This document shows, piece by piece, positions 37,433 through 45,946 of a DNA stretch of 64,000 nt. The DNA comes from Paucibacter aquatile (GTDB lineage Bacteria > Pseudomonadota > Gammaproteobacteria > Burkholderiales > Burkholderiaceae_C), in assembly GCF_002885975.1 (NCBI RefSeq), contig NZ_POSP01000003.1, positions 682,001 through 746,000 of the forward strand. Reading direction: 5' to 3'. Made by a program: the position numbers and the translations under genes. Within the stretch, counting starts at the first letter, position 1. Every line of letters begins with the position of its first letter. The notes below the pieces were generated by a model. It searched no databases. It was not told the origin of the DNA and saw only the letters and a list, made by a program, of their open reading frames with translations.

Positions 37433-39177
37433 TGCCCCAGCGTCTCACCCCCGCCGAAGCACAAAGGCTCGACCCGGAACTGCGCAGCGCCCACCCGCCC
37501 CTGCATCGCCTGGAAGTGCGCCACCGGGCGGCACCCGCCGCCCTGCCCGATACCGATGCGCCGGCCGGGCAAGACCTGGCCCTGGTGTTGACCGCCCTGC
37601 AGCCCGAGCTGGGCTGGCCACGGCTCTGGGCCTGGCTGCCAATGCGGCGCGTGAGTGCCGATGAATGGCAGCCGTTGCAGCCCGATGCGCCCCTGGCCAG
37701 CCAGGCGCGGCTGCAGGTGTTTGAGAAGCCGGCCGGCGATGGCACGCGCGAACCCCTGCCCGGCGAGCCGCTGCGCCATGCCATACCGATGGACTTCTTC
37801 GAGGGCGGGCCCGATGAAGATGCCGCCCTGCTCTGCCTTCTCGTCTACGCCGACGCCCGCACGCCGCGCCGCGAGGGCGAGCGGCCGCCACCGGGCCTGG
37901 AAGACGCCCTGCGCGACGCCCTGGCCCAGCCGCCGCTGAGCTGGCGCCACGCCCTCGTACAGCGGCCCGACACCCAGCCCGAGCAGGCCCGGCCTGGCCA
38001 GGCCCTGAGCCTGGTGCTGGCCGCCTGCCAGTACCCGCCGGGCGTGCTCGATGCCAGCCAGCCGGCCGACACCGCGCCCGAGCTGGTGGGCCCGGCACAG
38101 GCTTCGCTGGCTCGATTGCTGGCTTTCAGCCGCGAGCATGCGCGCGGGGCTGAGCTGTCCTTGCTGCTGCTGGCCGGCGATGAGATCTATGCCGATGCCA
38201 GTGGCGGCCTGGCCGATGCGGGCACGCGAATCGAGCGTTATGCCAAGCCCTACCAGCATTTCAAGGCCGGCTTGGTTCGTCATCTGCCGCCCAGCCTGGC
38301 GCGCATCGTCCACGCCCCCGACGACCACGAGATCGAAGACAACTGGGAGCCCGTCGCTGACCCCACGGCCCCCGGCGGCCTGCGCCGCGGCCCCTTCTTC
38401 GACGCGGCGGTGGCCGCCGCCTGGGCGGCGCGCTGGGAGCCCGGTGATGAGCAGGAGCGCCCGGGGCTGTTCCAGCATTTCTGGCACGACTTCGTCTGGC
38501 GCGGCGCGGCTTTTTTCATCGGCGACACCCGCACAGAGCGCGAGCCCCGGCACAGCGGCAACTGGCGCGAAGCCCGCATCTTCAGCCCGGAGCAGGAAGC
38601 GGCATTCGCGCACTGGCTGCGCAGCCATCGCGAGCGCCCCCGCCTGGTCTTGACCGGCTCCCTGCTGTTGCCGCGCCGCCGCGCCTGCCAGGAGCATGCC
38701 GCCAGCGCCCTGCACTCCGACGCATGGTGCGGCTACCCGGCCAGCCTGAAGTCTCTGCTGGCAGAGCTTTGGGCCCAACAGGCCGACGGCGTGGTGTTTC
38801 TCTCCGGCGACGAGCACCGCTCGGGCTTCGTCAGCGCCGAGATCTGCGCGCTGGACGCCAATGGCGAGGCCCAGGGCCCAACCGTCCGCCTGCACAGCAT
38901 CCACAGCTCGGCCCTCTATGCACCCTGGCCTTTTGCCATCACCGATGTCGAGGCCCTGGCCGAGCCCGACGAGTTCACTTTCGATGGCCCCGTCAAGGGT
39001 CAGGTCTTGCGCTGCCGCGTCAGCGCCTGGACGGACTTCCCCGGCGATGGCTTCGCGCTCTTGCGTGTGGAAGGCAGCGAGCTGCAGCTCTGGTACGACC
39101 GGGCCGGGCGGCCGCTCCATCGCCTCGACGGGCCGGATCTGCCGGCGCCGGATGGGCGTTTCCCGCTGGGTCTGTGA
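37432..39177 (+). CDS. PhoD-like metallophosphatase
   Basis: The ATG at 37432 shares a base with the upstream stop (TGATG) and follows AAGGAGG; a GTG one codon earlier is possible. The 581-residue protein has the PhoD-type metal-site series: LAACQYPPG, LLLLAGDEIYADASGG, IVHAPDDHEIEDNWEP, FFIGDTRTEREP and VVFLSGDEHRSGFVS. Family members hydrolyse phosphomono- or diesters with Ca/Fe. No signal peptide is seen, unlike classical Tat-exported PhoD. Coupling to the GMC-hydrolase fusion suggests the two act on the same molecule or complex. Confidence 0.87.
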   Translation: MPQRLTPAEAQRLDPELRSAHPPLHRLEVRHRAAPAALPDTDAPAGQDLALVLTALQPELGWPRLWAWLPMRRVSADEWQPLQPDAPLASQARLQVFEKPAGDGTREPLPGEPLRHAIPMDFFEGGPDEDAALLCLLVYADARTPRREGERPPPGLEDALRDALAQPPLSWRHALVQRPDTQPEQARPGQALSLVLAACQYPPGVLDASQPADTAPELVGPAQASLARLLAFSREHARGAELSLLLLAGDEIYADASGGLADAGTRIERYAKPYQHFKAGLVRHLPPSLARIVHAPDDHEIEDNWEPVADPTAPGGLRRGPFFDAAVAAAWAARWEPGDEQERPGLFQHFWHDFVWRGAAFFIGDTRTEREPRHSGNWREARIFSPEQEAAFAHWLRSHRERPRLVLTGSLLLPRRRACQEHAASALHSDAWCGYPASLKSLLAELWAQQADGVVFLSGDEHRSGFVSAEICALDANGEAQGPTVRLHSIHSSALYAPWPFAITDVEALAEPDEFTFDGPVKGQVLRCRVSAWTDFPGDGFALLRVEGSELQLWYDRAGRPLHRLDGPDLPAPDGRFPLGL

Positions 39178-39186
39178 GCTGAAGGC

Positions 39187-40536
39187 TCAAGGCTTGGCAG
39201 CAAGCTCGGCGGCTTCGGCCAGGTGCTTGCGGTAGCTGTCGAGCACGCGCGGGCTGCGGCCGGTGGCCTCAGCCAGGCTCAGGGCGCGAGCGAACTCGGC
39301 GCGTGCTTCGGCGCGACGGCCCAGCTTGAGCAAGACCTCGCCGTGGCTGTCGGCCGCGTTGTCTGACTTGGGGTAGAGCCGCGCATTGGCGCCCAGCACC
39401 AGGGCCGCCAGCTGGGCGCGCGGCGCTTGCTTGCCATCGCCAAGGATGGCGTAGCCGGCGTTGTTGACATCGGCTTCGCTCAGGCCAGGGGCACGGATCG
39501 CCAGCTCCACCGCCGCTTGCGGATCAGCGGCCGCGGCCGCGGCCTGCAGGTCGCCGCCCAGCTTGGCACGCGCCGCTTCCAGCGCGCGGCGCTGCGCCTG
39601 CTCCTGGCTCAAGCGGATGACTTGGTCCACCGCCGCCACCACGAGATGCGGCTCGTCGAACTGGATGTGGTGGCCGCTGGTCGGGGTCAGCACATGGGCG
39701 CCATTGCTGAACTGGGCGAAGAAATCGCTGTGCAGCTGGCGCCAGGCGGACATGCCGGCCGGCGTGTGCAAAAGCACCTCGGGCTTGGCATAGCGGCGCG
39801 TGGACGTCAGCACCACGGCCGGCACATCAGGCAAGGGGCCGCCCGCATCGGGCAGCTTGCCGGCATCCATGATGGACTGGATGTAGCGCACATCTGCGCG
39901 GAAGCGCTCGGGCGCCCCGCGCTCCAGATGCGCTTGCTCGGCGGCCAGGCGGGCGGCGTCCAGCGGCTTGAGCACCTGGTCATAGCGCTCATGCGCTGGG
40001 TCCACAAAAACCAAACCGGCAATCTGCTCGGGGTGGCGGCTTGCGAAGTCGCGGATCAAAAAGGCGCCGTAGGAATGGCCGACCAGCACATAGGGCGGCG
40101 GCAGCTGCGCCGCTTTGAGCAGAGCCGACAGATCGCGGCCTGATTGCTGCAAGCTGACCGGCGCCGGGCTGGGCTCGCTCTGGCCATGGCCGGCACGCGA
40201 GTAGATGAGAACCTTGGCCCGCGGCGCCAGCTGCGGCGCCACCCGCCGCCAGGCGCTCAAGTCCATGCTGAATCCCGACTCGAACACGATCGTGGCCTGC
40301 GCCTTTTCATCACCCATGAGAATCGCATGCAGCTTGCGGCCGCCGACGTCGAGCATTTGTTCGTTGATTGGGGCGGGGGCCACGGTCGCTTGGACCTGCG
40401 GCTGAGCCTGCGCTTGAGCATATGTCGAGAGGCTGAAGGCGGACATCAACAAGGCCACCAGGGGCAGCTGCAAGCGCTGAAAGGACGAGGATGGGTGTAA
40501 GGCGGGACGGCAAAGGCAGGCTGTCGAGGAAGTCAT
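39187..40536 (-). CDS. Secreted alpha/beta hydrolase with C-terminal helical repeat region
   Basis: The ATG at 40536 gives 449 residues with a Sec signal (LPLVALLMSAFSLSTYAQA). The hydrolase has IVFESGFSMDLSAWRRVAP, YSRAGHGQSEPSP, the nucleophile elbow VGHSYGAFLIRDFA (Ser), an acid in FVDPAHERYD and His in TSGHHIQFDEP. Residues ~330-449 are Ala-rich helices resembling TPR units (NAGYAILGDGKQAPRAQLAA, EVLLKLGRRAEARAEFARAL). The substrate is unknown. It is convergent with the PhoD-like gene, only 9 bases between stops. Confidence 0.88.
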   Translation of the reverse strand: MTSSTACLCRPALHPSSSFQRLQLPLVALLMSAFSLSTYAQAQAQPQVQATVAPAPINEQMLDVGGRKLHAILMGDEKAQATIVFESGFSMDLSAWRRVAPQLAPRAKVLIYSRAGHGQSEPSPAPVSLQQSGRDLSALLKAAQLPPPYVLVGHSYGAFLIRDFASRHPEQIAGLVFVDPAHERYDQVLKPLDAARLAAEQAHLERGAPERFRADVRYIQSIMDAGKLPDAGGPLPDVPAVVLTSTRRYAKPEVLLHTPAGMSAWRQLHSDFFAQFSNGAHVLTPTSGHHIQFDEPHLVVAAVDQVIRLSQEQAQRRALEAARAKLGGDLQAAAAAADPQAAVELAIRAPGLSEADVNNAGYAILGDGKQAPRAQLAALVLGANARLYPKSDNAADSHGEVLLKLGRRAEARAEFARALSLAEATGRSPRVLDSYRKHLAEAAELAAKP

Positions 40537-40869
40537 GAGCGTCAAGTCCGGGAGGGTGCGGCGGGAATCGAAGAGAGGGAGTGTCCCGACTGTAGGCCTA
40601 CAGCCACCATGCGGCCAGCGCCCTGCGCTGTACCGGCCGGCATCGCAGACAGGGCGTCAAAACACGGGGATGAAGCGTGGCCTGGGGTCAAGCGCATCGC
40701 TCAGAGACCGGCGCACCTGCCAAGCAAGTCGGACGGCTCAGGTCATTTCAGTCGCTTCCAGCTGGCATGCAAGGCCGTACGCTCCTCGCATCGCCACGAA
40801 TGAATCGGTTAGCCTAAGGACACTCCCGCACCATGAACTGAAGCCACTTCTCGTCAAGGCCATCCGACC
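40537..40869. other. Intergenic region between the secreted hydrolase and GFA-like genes
   Basis: About 330 bases of divergent spacer. It must hold both promoters. A frame starting near 40535 runs through it and overlaps the GFA gene, but its sequence is Arg/Pro-rich and looks random. Confidence 0.3.
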
Positions 40870-41298
40870 ATGCAACAGGTTCAGCACCAAGGTTCCTGTC
40901 ATTGCGGCGCCGTCCGCCTGCCCCTGCCCAAGACGCCCGAGACGGCCACATCCTGCAACTGCTCGCTGTGCCGCCGGGTCGGCGGACCCTGGGTGAATTT
41001 CGAATGGGGCGCGGTGAAGATCGAAACCGCGCCAGGCGCGCTACCGCAACAGGCCTACATCCAAGGCGACAAGACCCTGCGAACCATGCCCTGTGCCCAC
41101 GGCGGCAGCGTGACCCATTGGGAGCCCATTGCACCCGAGCCCGGCGCCAAACATGGCGTCCACCTCGGTAACTTTGATCCGCAGCTGATCGCCTCCGTGC
41201 GCGTGCGCAGGTTTGACGGGGCGGATACCTGGAGGTGTCTGGACGAGCAACCCGACGTATGCAATGACACACAACTCGGTACAGGGCAGGAAAGCTGA
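40870..41298 (+). CDS. GFA/CENP-V family zinc-binding protein
   Basis: The 142-residue protein begins MQQVQHQGSCHCGAVRLPLP. The Cys pattern CxC (CHC) and CNCSLC is that of GFA (glutathione-dependent formaldehyde-activating-like) proteins. The usual final CxxCG appears altered to PCAHGGSVTHW, so one zinc ligand may be missing or replaced by His. The function of most members is unknown. It is on the same strand as the following small genes but separated from them by 125 bases. Confidence 0.8.
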   Translation: MQQVQHQGSCHCGAVRLPLPKTPETATSCNCSLCRRVGGPWVNFEWGAVKIETAPGALPQQAYIQGDKTLRTMPCAHGGSVTHWEPIAPEPGAKHGVHLGNFDPQLIASVRVRRFDGADTWRCLDEQPDVCNDTQLGTGQES

Positions 41299-41423
41299 TC
41301 GGGTTTGCGAGGCCGACCTAAGCCTCGAGCGCATGCTTAAATGTTGTGCAAACTGATTAACGATCGACACCCAACACTTTTGACGCCTACAGCCATGTGT
41401 TTTAGCAAGAGCCAAGAGCAAAC

Positions 41424-41915
41424 ATGGAACAGCCAAGGATGATTCCGACCTTTGTATCCCGCCCGAACTGGGCACCACAGGTAATCGAACGAAAGCTGAC
41501 TGACTTCTATCAGTTGCTCCAAGATGTTGGATTTAACGCCAACACCATTGGCAAGAGCCAAGCGCCGCTCATGAGTCCGTTTGAAGACGTACGCCGATTA
41601 ATGAAACGCTGTCAATGCACGATTGTTCTCGGCCTCCCTCAAATTTTCATGGAAGCAGGCAGCGTGAAGCATGTGCCGATATCTTCGAAGTTGATGCTGC
41701 CCACTGAGTGGAATCAGATCGAAGCCACCATTTCGCTCATGCTTGAGTTGCCAACTCTGGTCTTGTTGCACAAGTCAGTTGCGGCTCGAGGCATCTTTGA
41801 CCGGGGGGCAGCAAATGTCTTTGTGTATGAATCTGACTCCCAGGAAAAGAACTGGGCGGCATCTGTTCGGCCTGCGCTCGACGCCCTCAAGCAGGCGGTA
41901 CAAACAGGCGCCTAG
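41424..41915 (+). CDS. Hypothetical protein, possibly TIR/nucleotide-binding-like fold
   Basis: The 163-residue protein is not assigned to a family. MSPFEDVRRLMKRCQCTIVL followed by LPTEWNQIEATISLMLELPT and RGIFDRGAANVFVYESDS resembles the alpha/beta layout of TIR-like or nucleoside-deoxyribosyltransferase-like effectors: a helix with charged residues, a buried strand, then an E-rich helix. This is a weak pattern argument only. The gene is clearly less GC-rich than the surrounding chromosome. Its TAG stop lies inside the first heptamer (GCCTAGC) of an attC-like element, a placement common for cassette genes. Confidence 0.6.
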   Translation: MEQPRMIPTFVSRPNWAPQVIERKLTDFYQLLQDVGFNANTIGKSQAPLMSPFEDVRRLMKRCQCTIVLGLPQIFMEAGSVKHVPISSKLMLPTEWNQIEATISLMLELPTLVLLHKSVAARGIFDRGAANVFVYESDSQEKNWAASVRPALDALKQAVQTGA

Positions 41916-42029
41916 CTTTGCGATCAAGCGGGTGCCAATAGAACCCATGGCTTCGCCATTTTCATGGGCTTCGTTGGTGCCATCCACTCGCTGCGCTCCT
42001 TCCGGCGCCGCTTGCCTTGAACGTTGAGC
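41910..42029 (+). repeat. attC-like integron recombination site
   Basis: It begins GCCTAGC (one mismatch to RYYYAAC) and ends GTTGAGC (fits GTTRRRY). Inverted pairs between the halves are CAAGCGG / CCGCTTG, GGTGCCAA / TTGGTGCC and ACCCATG / CATGGGC, so the strand folds into one long imperfect hairpin of 120 bases. The upstream gene ends within it, and the next ATG lies five bases after it. Confidence 0.6.
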
Positions 42030-42034
42030 CTCAG

Positions 42035-42427
42035 ATGTTCGGATTCTGGCGCCAGCGAACGTTTAAAGACTCGCAACTCGGGCAGTTCAAGCGGGTGCGA
42101 ACCATGTGGTTTCCGGCGACGGTACAGGATGGCCTTTACGTCAGCGTGGAAGGAGACAAGGAACGACCCAGCCCGGAGGCTGTTGAAGTCGCACGCCAGC
42201 TTCTACGAAGCCCGAAGGATCTGATTCGAGCAGCCGACGCGTTCGTCAGGTCAGATGCGTGCGCGCAAGAGTTCATTGCCGGAAATGGTGAACTGGTCTG
42301 CGATGGATTCACGGTCTACAAGTCCGGCAAGTTCGCGGTCGAGTTCTCCCTAAGCGAATGGCCTGATGCAATGATCAGCGTTGCCTTCGAAGGAGCCGAG
42401 CCATGCTCTGTCAGCTTCGGTGACTGA
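42035..42427 (+). CDS. Hypothetical protein in a cassette-like context
   Basis: The ATG at 42035 is preferred because it lies five bases after the attC-like core GTTGAGC; a TTG at 42017 would extend it by six residues. The 130-residue protein starts MFGFWRQRTFKDSQLGQFKR and continues VRTMWFPATVQDGLYVSVEG and EVARQLLRSPKDLIRAADAF. It looks like a small globular alpha/beta protein and is not recognised; a resemblance to single-domain immunity-type proteins is only an impression. Base composition is less GC-rich than the chromosome around it. Confidence 0.6.
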   Translation: MFGFWRQRTFKDSQLGQFKRVRTMWFPATVQDGLYVSVEGDKERPSPEAVEVARQLLRSPKDLIRAADAFVRSDACAQEFIAGNGELVCDGFTVYKSGKFAVEFSLSEWPDAMISVAFEGAEPCSVSFGD

Positions 42428-42494
42428 GGTTCACCCCCCTTCTTTCGAGCAGACCGCTTTCGGCGTCCATTCACTGTCCCATCGCACCAACAAT

Positions 42495-42604
42495 TCCTAA
42501 CTTTGCACTCGAGCCGACTGGCAAGGACTCCCCACTTCAGGCCCCAGTTCGTTCTTGGCCTTGCTTTCCCAGCTCTTGCTCGGGGCTCAATTCACACGTT
42601 TTGC
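42495..42604 (+). repeat. Possible degenerate attC-like site
   Basis: The segment opens TCCTAAC with ACTCGAGCCGAC behind it, resembling the proximal half of class 1 attC sites, and ends GGGGCTCAATTC...GTTTTGC. The terminal heptamers do not fit the consensus fully. It is offered as a weak candidate because it sits where the second cassette would end, 24 bases before the next gene. Confidence 0.3.
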
Positions 42605-42628
42605 ACCTGAGAGGAGGTCAGGGTTCTG

Positions 42629-43741
42629 ATGGAGGCACAACTGAAATGGTCTTTCAAACTGCCGAAGGAACGGCGCGTTCAGGCACGGCGGCCGGTCATC
42701 GCCGGTGACCGGGTTCTTGTTTGCTTTCACTATGAAAAAGCAGGCTTTTATCAGAGCAAGCTGTGCGCCTTCGAGGCGGCGACGGGCCGTGAGATCTGGA
42801 GCTGTCTGATCGATCACGTCGGCAACGAGCCGGTCGCCGCTGGCGACATCACATACTGGAGCAGCTTTGCAGGCTCCATTCATGCGCTCGACGCGCAAGG
42901 GCAGCTGATCTGGCAGGGGCCTGAGTGTGGAAGGAATATCGGCGTGCCTGTTCTGTCGGGTGATCGACTGGTCTTTGCCGAGATCGCGGGCGGAGCGAAG
43001 TTCACCTGGTGCCTGAACCGGCACTCGGGCGAAACCTTGTGGAAGTTCGAGGGCGGCGGCCACGCCTATCCACTCACGATGGCCGATGGCCGCGTGTTCC
43101 ACAGCGCCGCAGCCAGCACCGGGATGGACGAGCCCTCGAGATGCTCGCTTCACAGCCTGTCGCTTGAGACCGGCAAGAGCGGGTGGTCGATCACGGACAG
43201 CCTCTACTTTTACAACCCCATCGTCTCGGGCAAGCGGCTCTATGTCTGCAACAGCCGCGCGCTCCAGATCCGTGATGCGGCGGGTGGCAAGCTGCTTGCC
43301 GAACTGCCGCTCGAAGATCAGAACCAAACGCTCAGACTGGTGCAAGGCCCGAGCGAAGGCCGGTTCTACGTCTGGCGCGACAACCTCCGCCCAGGCGCCG
43401 ACTCGATCACTGCCCTTGACGTGAAGGCGTCCCGAGGCTTGTTTGGCGAGAAGCTGTCCCTGTCCATCGCCTGGCAAAGGCAAGAAGCGCGGGGCCTGTG
43501 CGGCGCACCGCTGCCGGTCGGCGAGCAGGGCCTGCTCTATCTGACCCATGATGGCGTCATCTGCCGTATCGGCGCCAGTTCCGGCGCGCCTGAATCCGAG
43601 ATTCGACTCAAGACACAGCCCTCTTCGGCGGGCGGCATTGCGCTCGCCCAAGGGCGGATGTTCGTGACCCACGGACCTCATGTGTTTGCCTACGAGCTCG
43701 GCTGCAACCCGCCTCTCGCTGCAGAAACAGGCCTTCGCTGA
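42629..43741 (+). CDS. PQQ-repeat-type beta-propeller protein, no signal peptide
   Basis: The start follows AGGAGG at 42612-42617. The 370-residue protein consists of repeated blades: LCAFEAATGREIWSCLIDHV, IHALDAQGQLIWQGPECG and CLNRHSGETLWKFEGGGHAY, then similar but weaker repeats. This is the pyrrolo-quinoline-quinone-like (BamB-type) propeller family. No signal peptide is present, so it is probably cytoplasmic and more likely a binding scaffold than a quinoprotein dehydrogenase. Its stop overlaps the next start (TGATG). Confidence 0.78.
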   Translation: MEAQLKWSFKLPKERRVQARRPVIAGDRVLVCFHYEKAGFYQSKLCAFEAATGREIWSCLIDHVGNEPVAAGDITYWSSFAGSIHALDAQGQLIWQGPECGRNIGVPVLSGDRLVFAEIAGGAKFTWCLNRHSGETLWKFEGGGHAYPLTMADGRVFHSAAASTGMDEPSRCSLHSLSLETGKSGWSITDSLYFYNPIVSGKRLYVCNSRALQIRDAAGGKLLAELPLEDQNQTLRLVQGPSEGRFYVWRDNLRPGADSITALDVKASRGLFGEKLSLSIAWQRQEARGLCGAPLPVGEQGLLYLTHDGVICRIGASSGAPESEIRLKTQPSSAGGIALAQGRMFVTHGPHVFAYELGCNPPLAAETGLR

Positions 43742-44085
43742 TGCGCCGCGTGTTCATCCACTATGTGACCCGGCACTTCGGGAACAAGCAGGCCCGCCCA
43801 AGCTCAAGCATCGTGCCCCGCAGATACACCCCTCCCAAGACCCTTCGAAGCTGGACGCTCGACATCCCGGGCGGCGATCTCTACGAACTCTTCCTCTTTG
43901 ACAACGGCACCATTTGCGCCGCCACCGGGCGTTTTGCCCACGCATCCGGCTCCACCCAATGCAGCTGGCAGGAATTTGCGGAGGGCAAGCTCCATGACTT
44001 GATTCGGCGGACGATGGGGGACGCCGTGCTGACCGAGGCCCTGGACGCGCTTCGCTCGGCCACCCCGGCCCAATCTGGGCATTGA
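43741..44085 (+). CDS. Hypothetical protein coupled to the propeller gene
   Basis: The ATG shares one base with the preceding stop codon, so it is probably translated together with the propeller protein. The 114-residue product (MRRVFIHYVTRHFGNKQARP, LYELFLFDNGTICAATGRFA, WQEFAEGKLHDLIRRTMGDA) is not recognised. It ends 23 bases before the convergent astA-like gene. Confidence 0.6.
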   Translation: MRRVFIHYVTRHFGNKQARPSSSIVPRRYTPPKTLRSWTLDIPGGDLYELFLFDNGTICAATGRFAHASGSTQCSWQEFAEGKLHDLIRRTMGDAVLTEALDALRSATPAQSGH

Positions 44086-44108
44086 ACTTGCGGTCGACGG
44101 CCCCTGCG

Positions 44109-44873
44109 TCAGCGCAGCCGCAAGCCCCAGACCGGCCCGCCATCATCAATCCGCACATGGCTGGAATCGGCAAAGCCGAGTGAGGCCGCTGCCGCTGCGG
44201 CCGCGCGGCCTGCATCACCCACCTGCCCCACGACGGCTTGCGCCTCGGGGCTCAGGAAGGACAGGTACAAGGTCTGGCGCGGCAGCAAGGCGGCGAGGTG
44301 GCTGCGCCAGGCCTCGCCGAGGCGCGCTTCGGCGGCGGCCGGGTCGCCGCTGAAGAAATGCGCGCCCAGGCCTTGCCAGAAGGGCGAGGCGCCGGACGCA
44401 TCGCGGGGGCCGGCCAGTTCGACCAAGAGCTGACGACCATAACGTTCAGGATGGGCGGCCATGGTTTCCAGTGCTGCGCGCATCAGGCGCAGCAGAGCGG
44501 TCTGCTGCTGAGCCGCATCCAGCTCCGGCGCGCAGGCCAGATCGGCCAGCTCGCTCTCGCCCGTGTGGTCATTGCCCAGCAGCAAGGTCGGCTGGGCGCG
44601 AAACAGACCCAGCTCGGCGGCGGCGTGGACGATCTGGCCCAGGTGATAGCTGTAGCGCGGCAGCGGCGCCTGGCCCAGGCGCGCCACCAGACGCAAGCAG
44701 GCCAGCGGCCGCTCGTCCTCCGGGTCGGCCAGCAGCAGCCATTGCTCGGCGGGGGCTTCCAGCTGCAGGGCGGCGCCGGTCTGGTTGCGCCAGCCGGCCG
44801 CGCGGATGTGGGCGGCGTCTTCGGCGCGCCAGGGGCGCAGGCGGCCGAAGTCAGTTGCTGCTGCGGCGCTCAT
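44109..44873 (-). CDS. Short AstA-like protein, probable second subunit of arginine N-succinyltransferase
   Basis: The ATG at 44873 overlaps the stop of the upstream astA by the ATGA arrangement. The product has 254 residues, against about 340 for typical AstA/AruF/AruG. SPFWQGLGAHFFSGDPAAAE, LLPRQTLYLSFLSPEAQAVV and HVRIDDGGPVWGL align with SPFW...FFDMD, LMPQSPIYVPLLPEAAQ and YIDIFDGGPTVEA of the neighbouring AstA. The N-terminal acyltransferase part is much reduced. In Pseudomonas aeruginosa the enzyme is an AruF-AruG heterodimer, and this gene may be the diverged counterpart of AruG. A regulatory or degenerate role is also possible. Confidence 0.72.
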   Translation of the reverse strand: MSAAAATDFGRLRPWRAEDAAHIRAAGWRNQTGAALQLEAPAEQWLLLADPEDERPLACLRLVARLGQAPLPRYSYHLGQIVHAAAELGLFRAQPTLLLGNDHTGESELADLACAPELDAAQQQTALLRLMRAALETMAAHPERYGRQLLVELAGPRDASGASPFWQGLGAHFFSGDPAAAEARLGEAWRSHLAALLPRQTLYLSFLSPEAQAVVGQVGDAGRAAAAAAASLGFADSSHVRIDDGGPVWGLRLR

Positions 44874-45946
44874 GGCCGGCTCCTTTCCTGCGTTTCGGGC
44901 TGCAGCGGCGTCACCCACAGGCTTTGGCCCTCGCTCAGGCCCAGGCGTTGCACCGCTTCATGCCCGGGCGCCAAGGCCTGGGCAGCCGGTGGCAGCTCGG
45001 CCAAGACGGCGCGAAAGCCCGGCCGGGCGTTGTGAACCGCCAGGTGCCAGACCGGCTGGCCCAAGGCCATGGCGTCGGCGCGAACGCTCAGCTCGCGGGC
45101 TTGACGCACGCTGCGCAGCAGGTGCAGGCTGGCCTCGACCGTGGGGCCGCCGTCGAAGATGTCGATATAGCTGTCAGCATCGAAGCCCTCGTCCTGCAGG
45201 ATGGAAAACGGCAGCTCGCCGACAGGATGCAGCTGGCCGATGGCGAACTGCGCAGCCTCGGGCAGCAGGGGCACGTAGATGGGCGACTGCGGCATCAGGT
45301 CGGCGATGAAGGATTTGCTGCGCCCGCCGGTGACGACTTCGGCCTGCGGATAGTCCATATCGAAGAAGCGCCGGCCCACGGCGTCCCAGAAAGGGCTTTG
45401 CCCGGCCTCGTCGGCCAGGCCAGGGCTCTCGGCGGCGATGCGGTCGTTGAAGCGCTCCAGATGGCGCAGGATGAAGAGCAGGCGGGCGCGCGAGAGCAGC
45501 TGCGGCGCCGGGCCCTCGGCATAGGCCGGGTCGATGTAGAAGGAGGTGAGCAAGGTGTAGCCGGTCAGGTCGTGGCACAGATGCAGGGTGTGCAGACGGT
45601 GGCTCTCGCCCAGGGCGGCGCTGGCATGAACGACGAACTCGTTGCGGTAGCTGTAGAAGCGGTCATGGAAACCGGCGCTGGCGGCGATGCCGCTGCAGCC
45701 CACCACCTCGCCCCGGGCCAGGTCCTCCAGCACAAAGAGATAACGCTCTTCGCCACTGGCATCGTCGGCGCTGGCAAAGGACTCGATCGAGTGGGCGATG
45801 CGCTGGCGCAGCTGCTCGCGGTCATGCGGCAAGGAGCTGATGCCGTGCTCGCTGGCGGCGGCGATGCGCTCCAGCGCCGCCAGGTCGGGCAGCGCCACCG
45901 GGCGCAAGACAAGCGCGCGCGGATCGTGCGGCTCAATGAGGTTCAT
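44870..45946 (-). CDS. astA: Arginine N-succinyltransferase, alpha-type subunit
   Basis: The 358-residue protein has AstA landmarks: LRPVALPDLAALERIAAASE at the start, GFHDRFYSYRNEFVVHASAA, LCHDLTGYTLLTSFYIDPAY, QSPFWDAVGRRFFDMDYPQA, SFIADLMPQSPIYVPLLPEA and YIDIFDGGPTVEAS. It transfers succinyl from succinyl-CoA to arginine, the first step of the ammonia-producing AST route. Its start overlaps the stop of the AraC-type regulator (ATGA) and its stop overlaps the shorter AstA-like gene, so the three are translationally coupled. The later AST enzymes (AstB, AstC, AstD, AstE) are not in the window. Confidence 0.92.
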   Translation of the reverse strand: MNLIEPHDPRALVLRPVALPDLAALERIAAASEHGISSLPHDREQLRQRIAHSIESFASADDASGEERYLFVLEDLARGEVVGCSGIAASAGFHDRFYSYRNEFVVHASAALGESHRLHTLHLCHDLTGYTLLTSFYIDPAYAEGPAPQLLSRARLLFILRHLERFNDRIAAESPGLADEAGQSPFWDAVGRRFFDMDYPQAEVVTGGRSKSFIADLMPQSPIYVPLLPEAAQFAIGQLHPVGELPFSILQDEGFDADSYIDIFDGGPTVEASLHLLRSVRQARELSVRADAMALGQPVWHLAVHNARPGFRAVLAELPPAAQALAPGHEAVQRLGLSEGQSLWVTPLQPETQERSRP

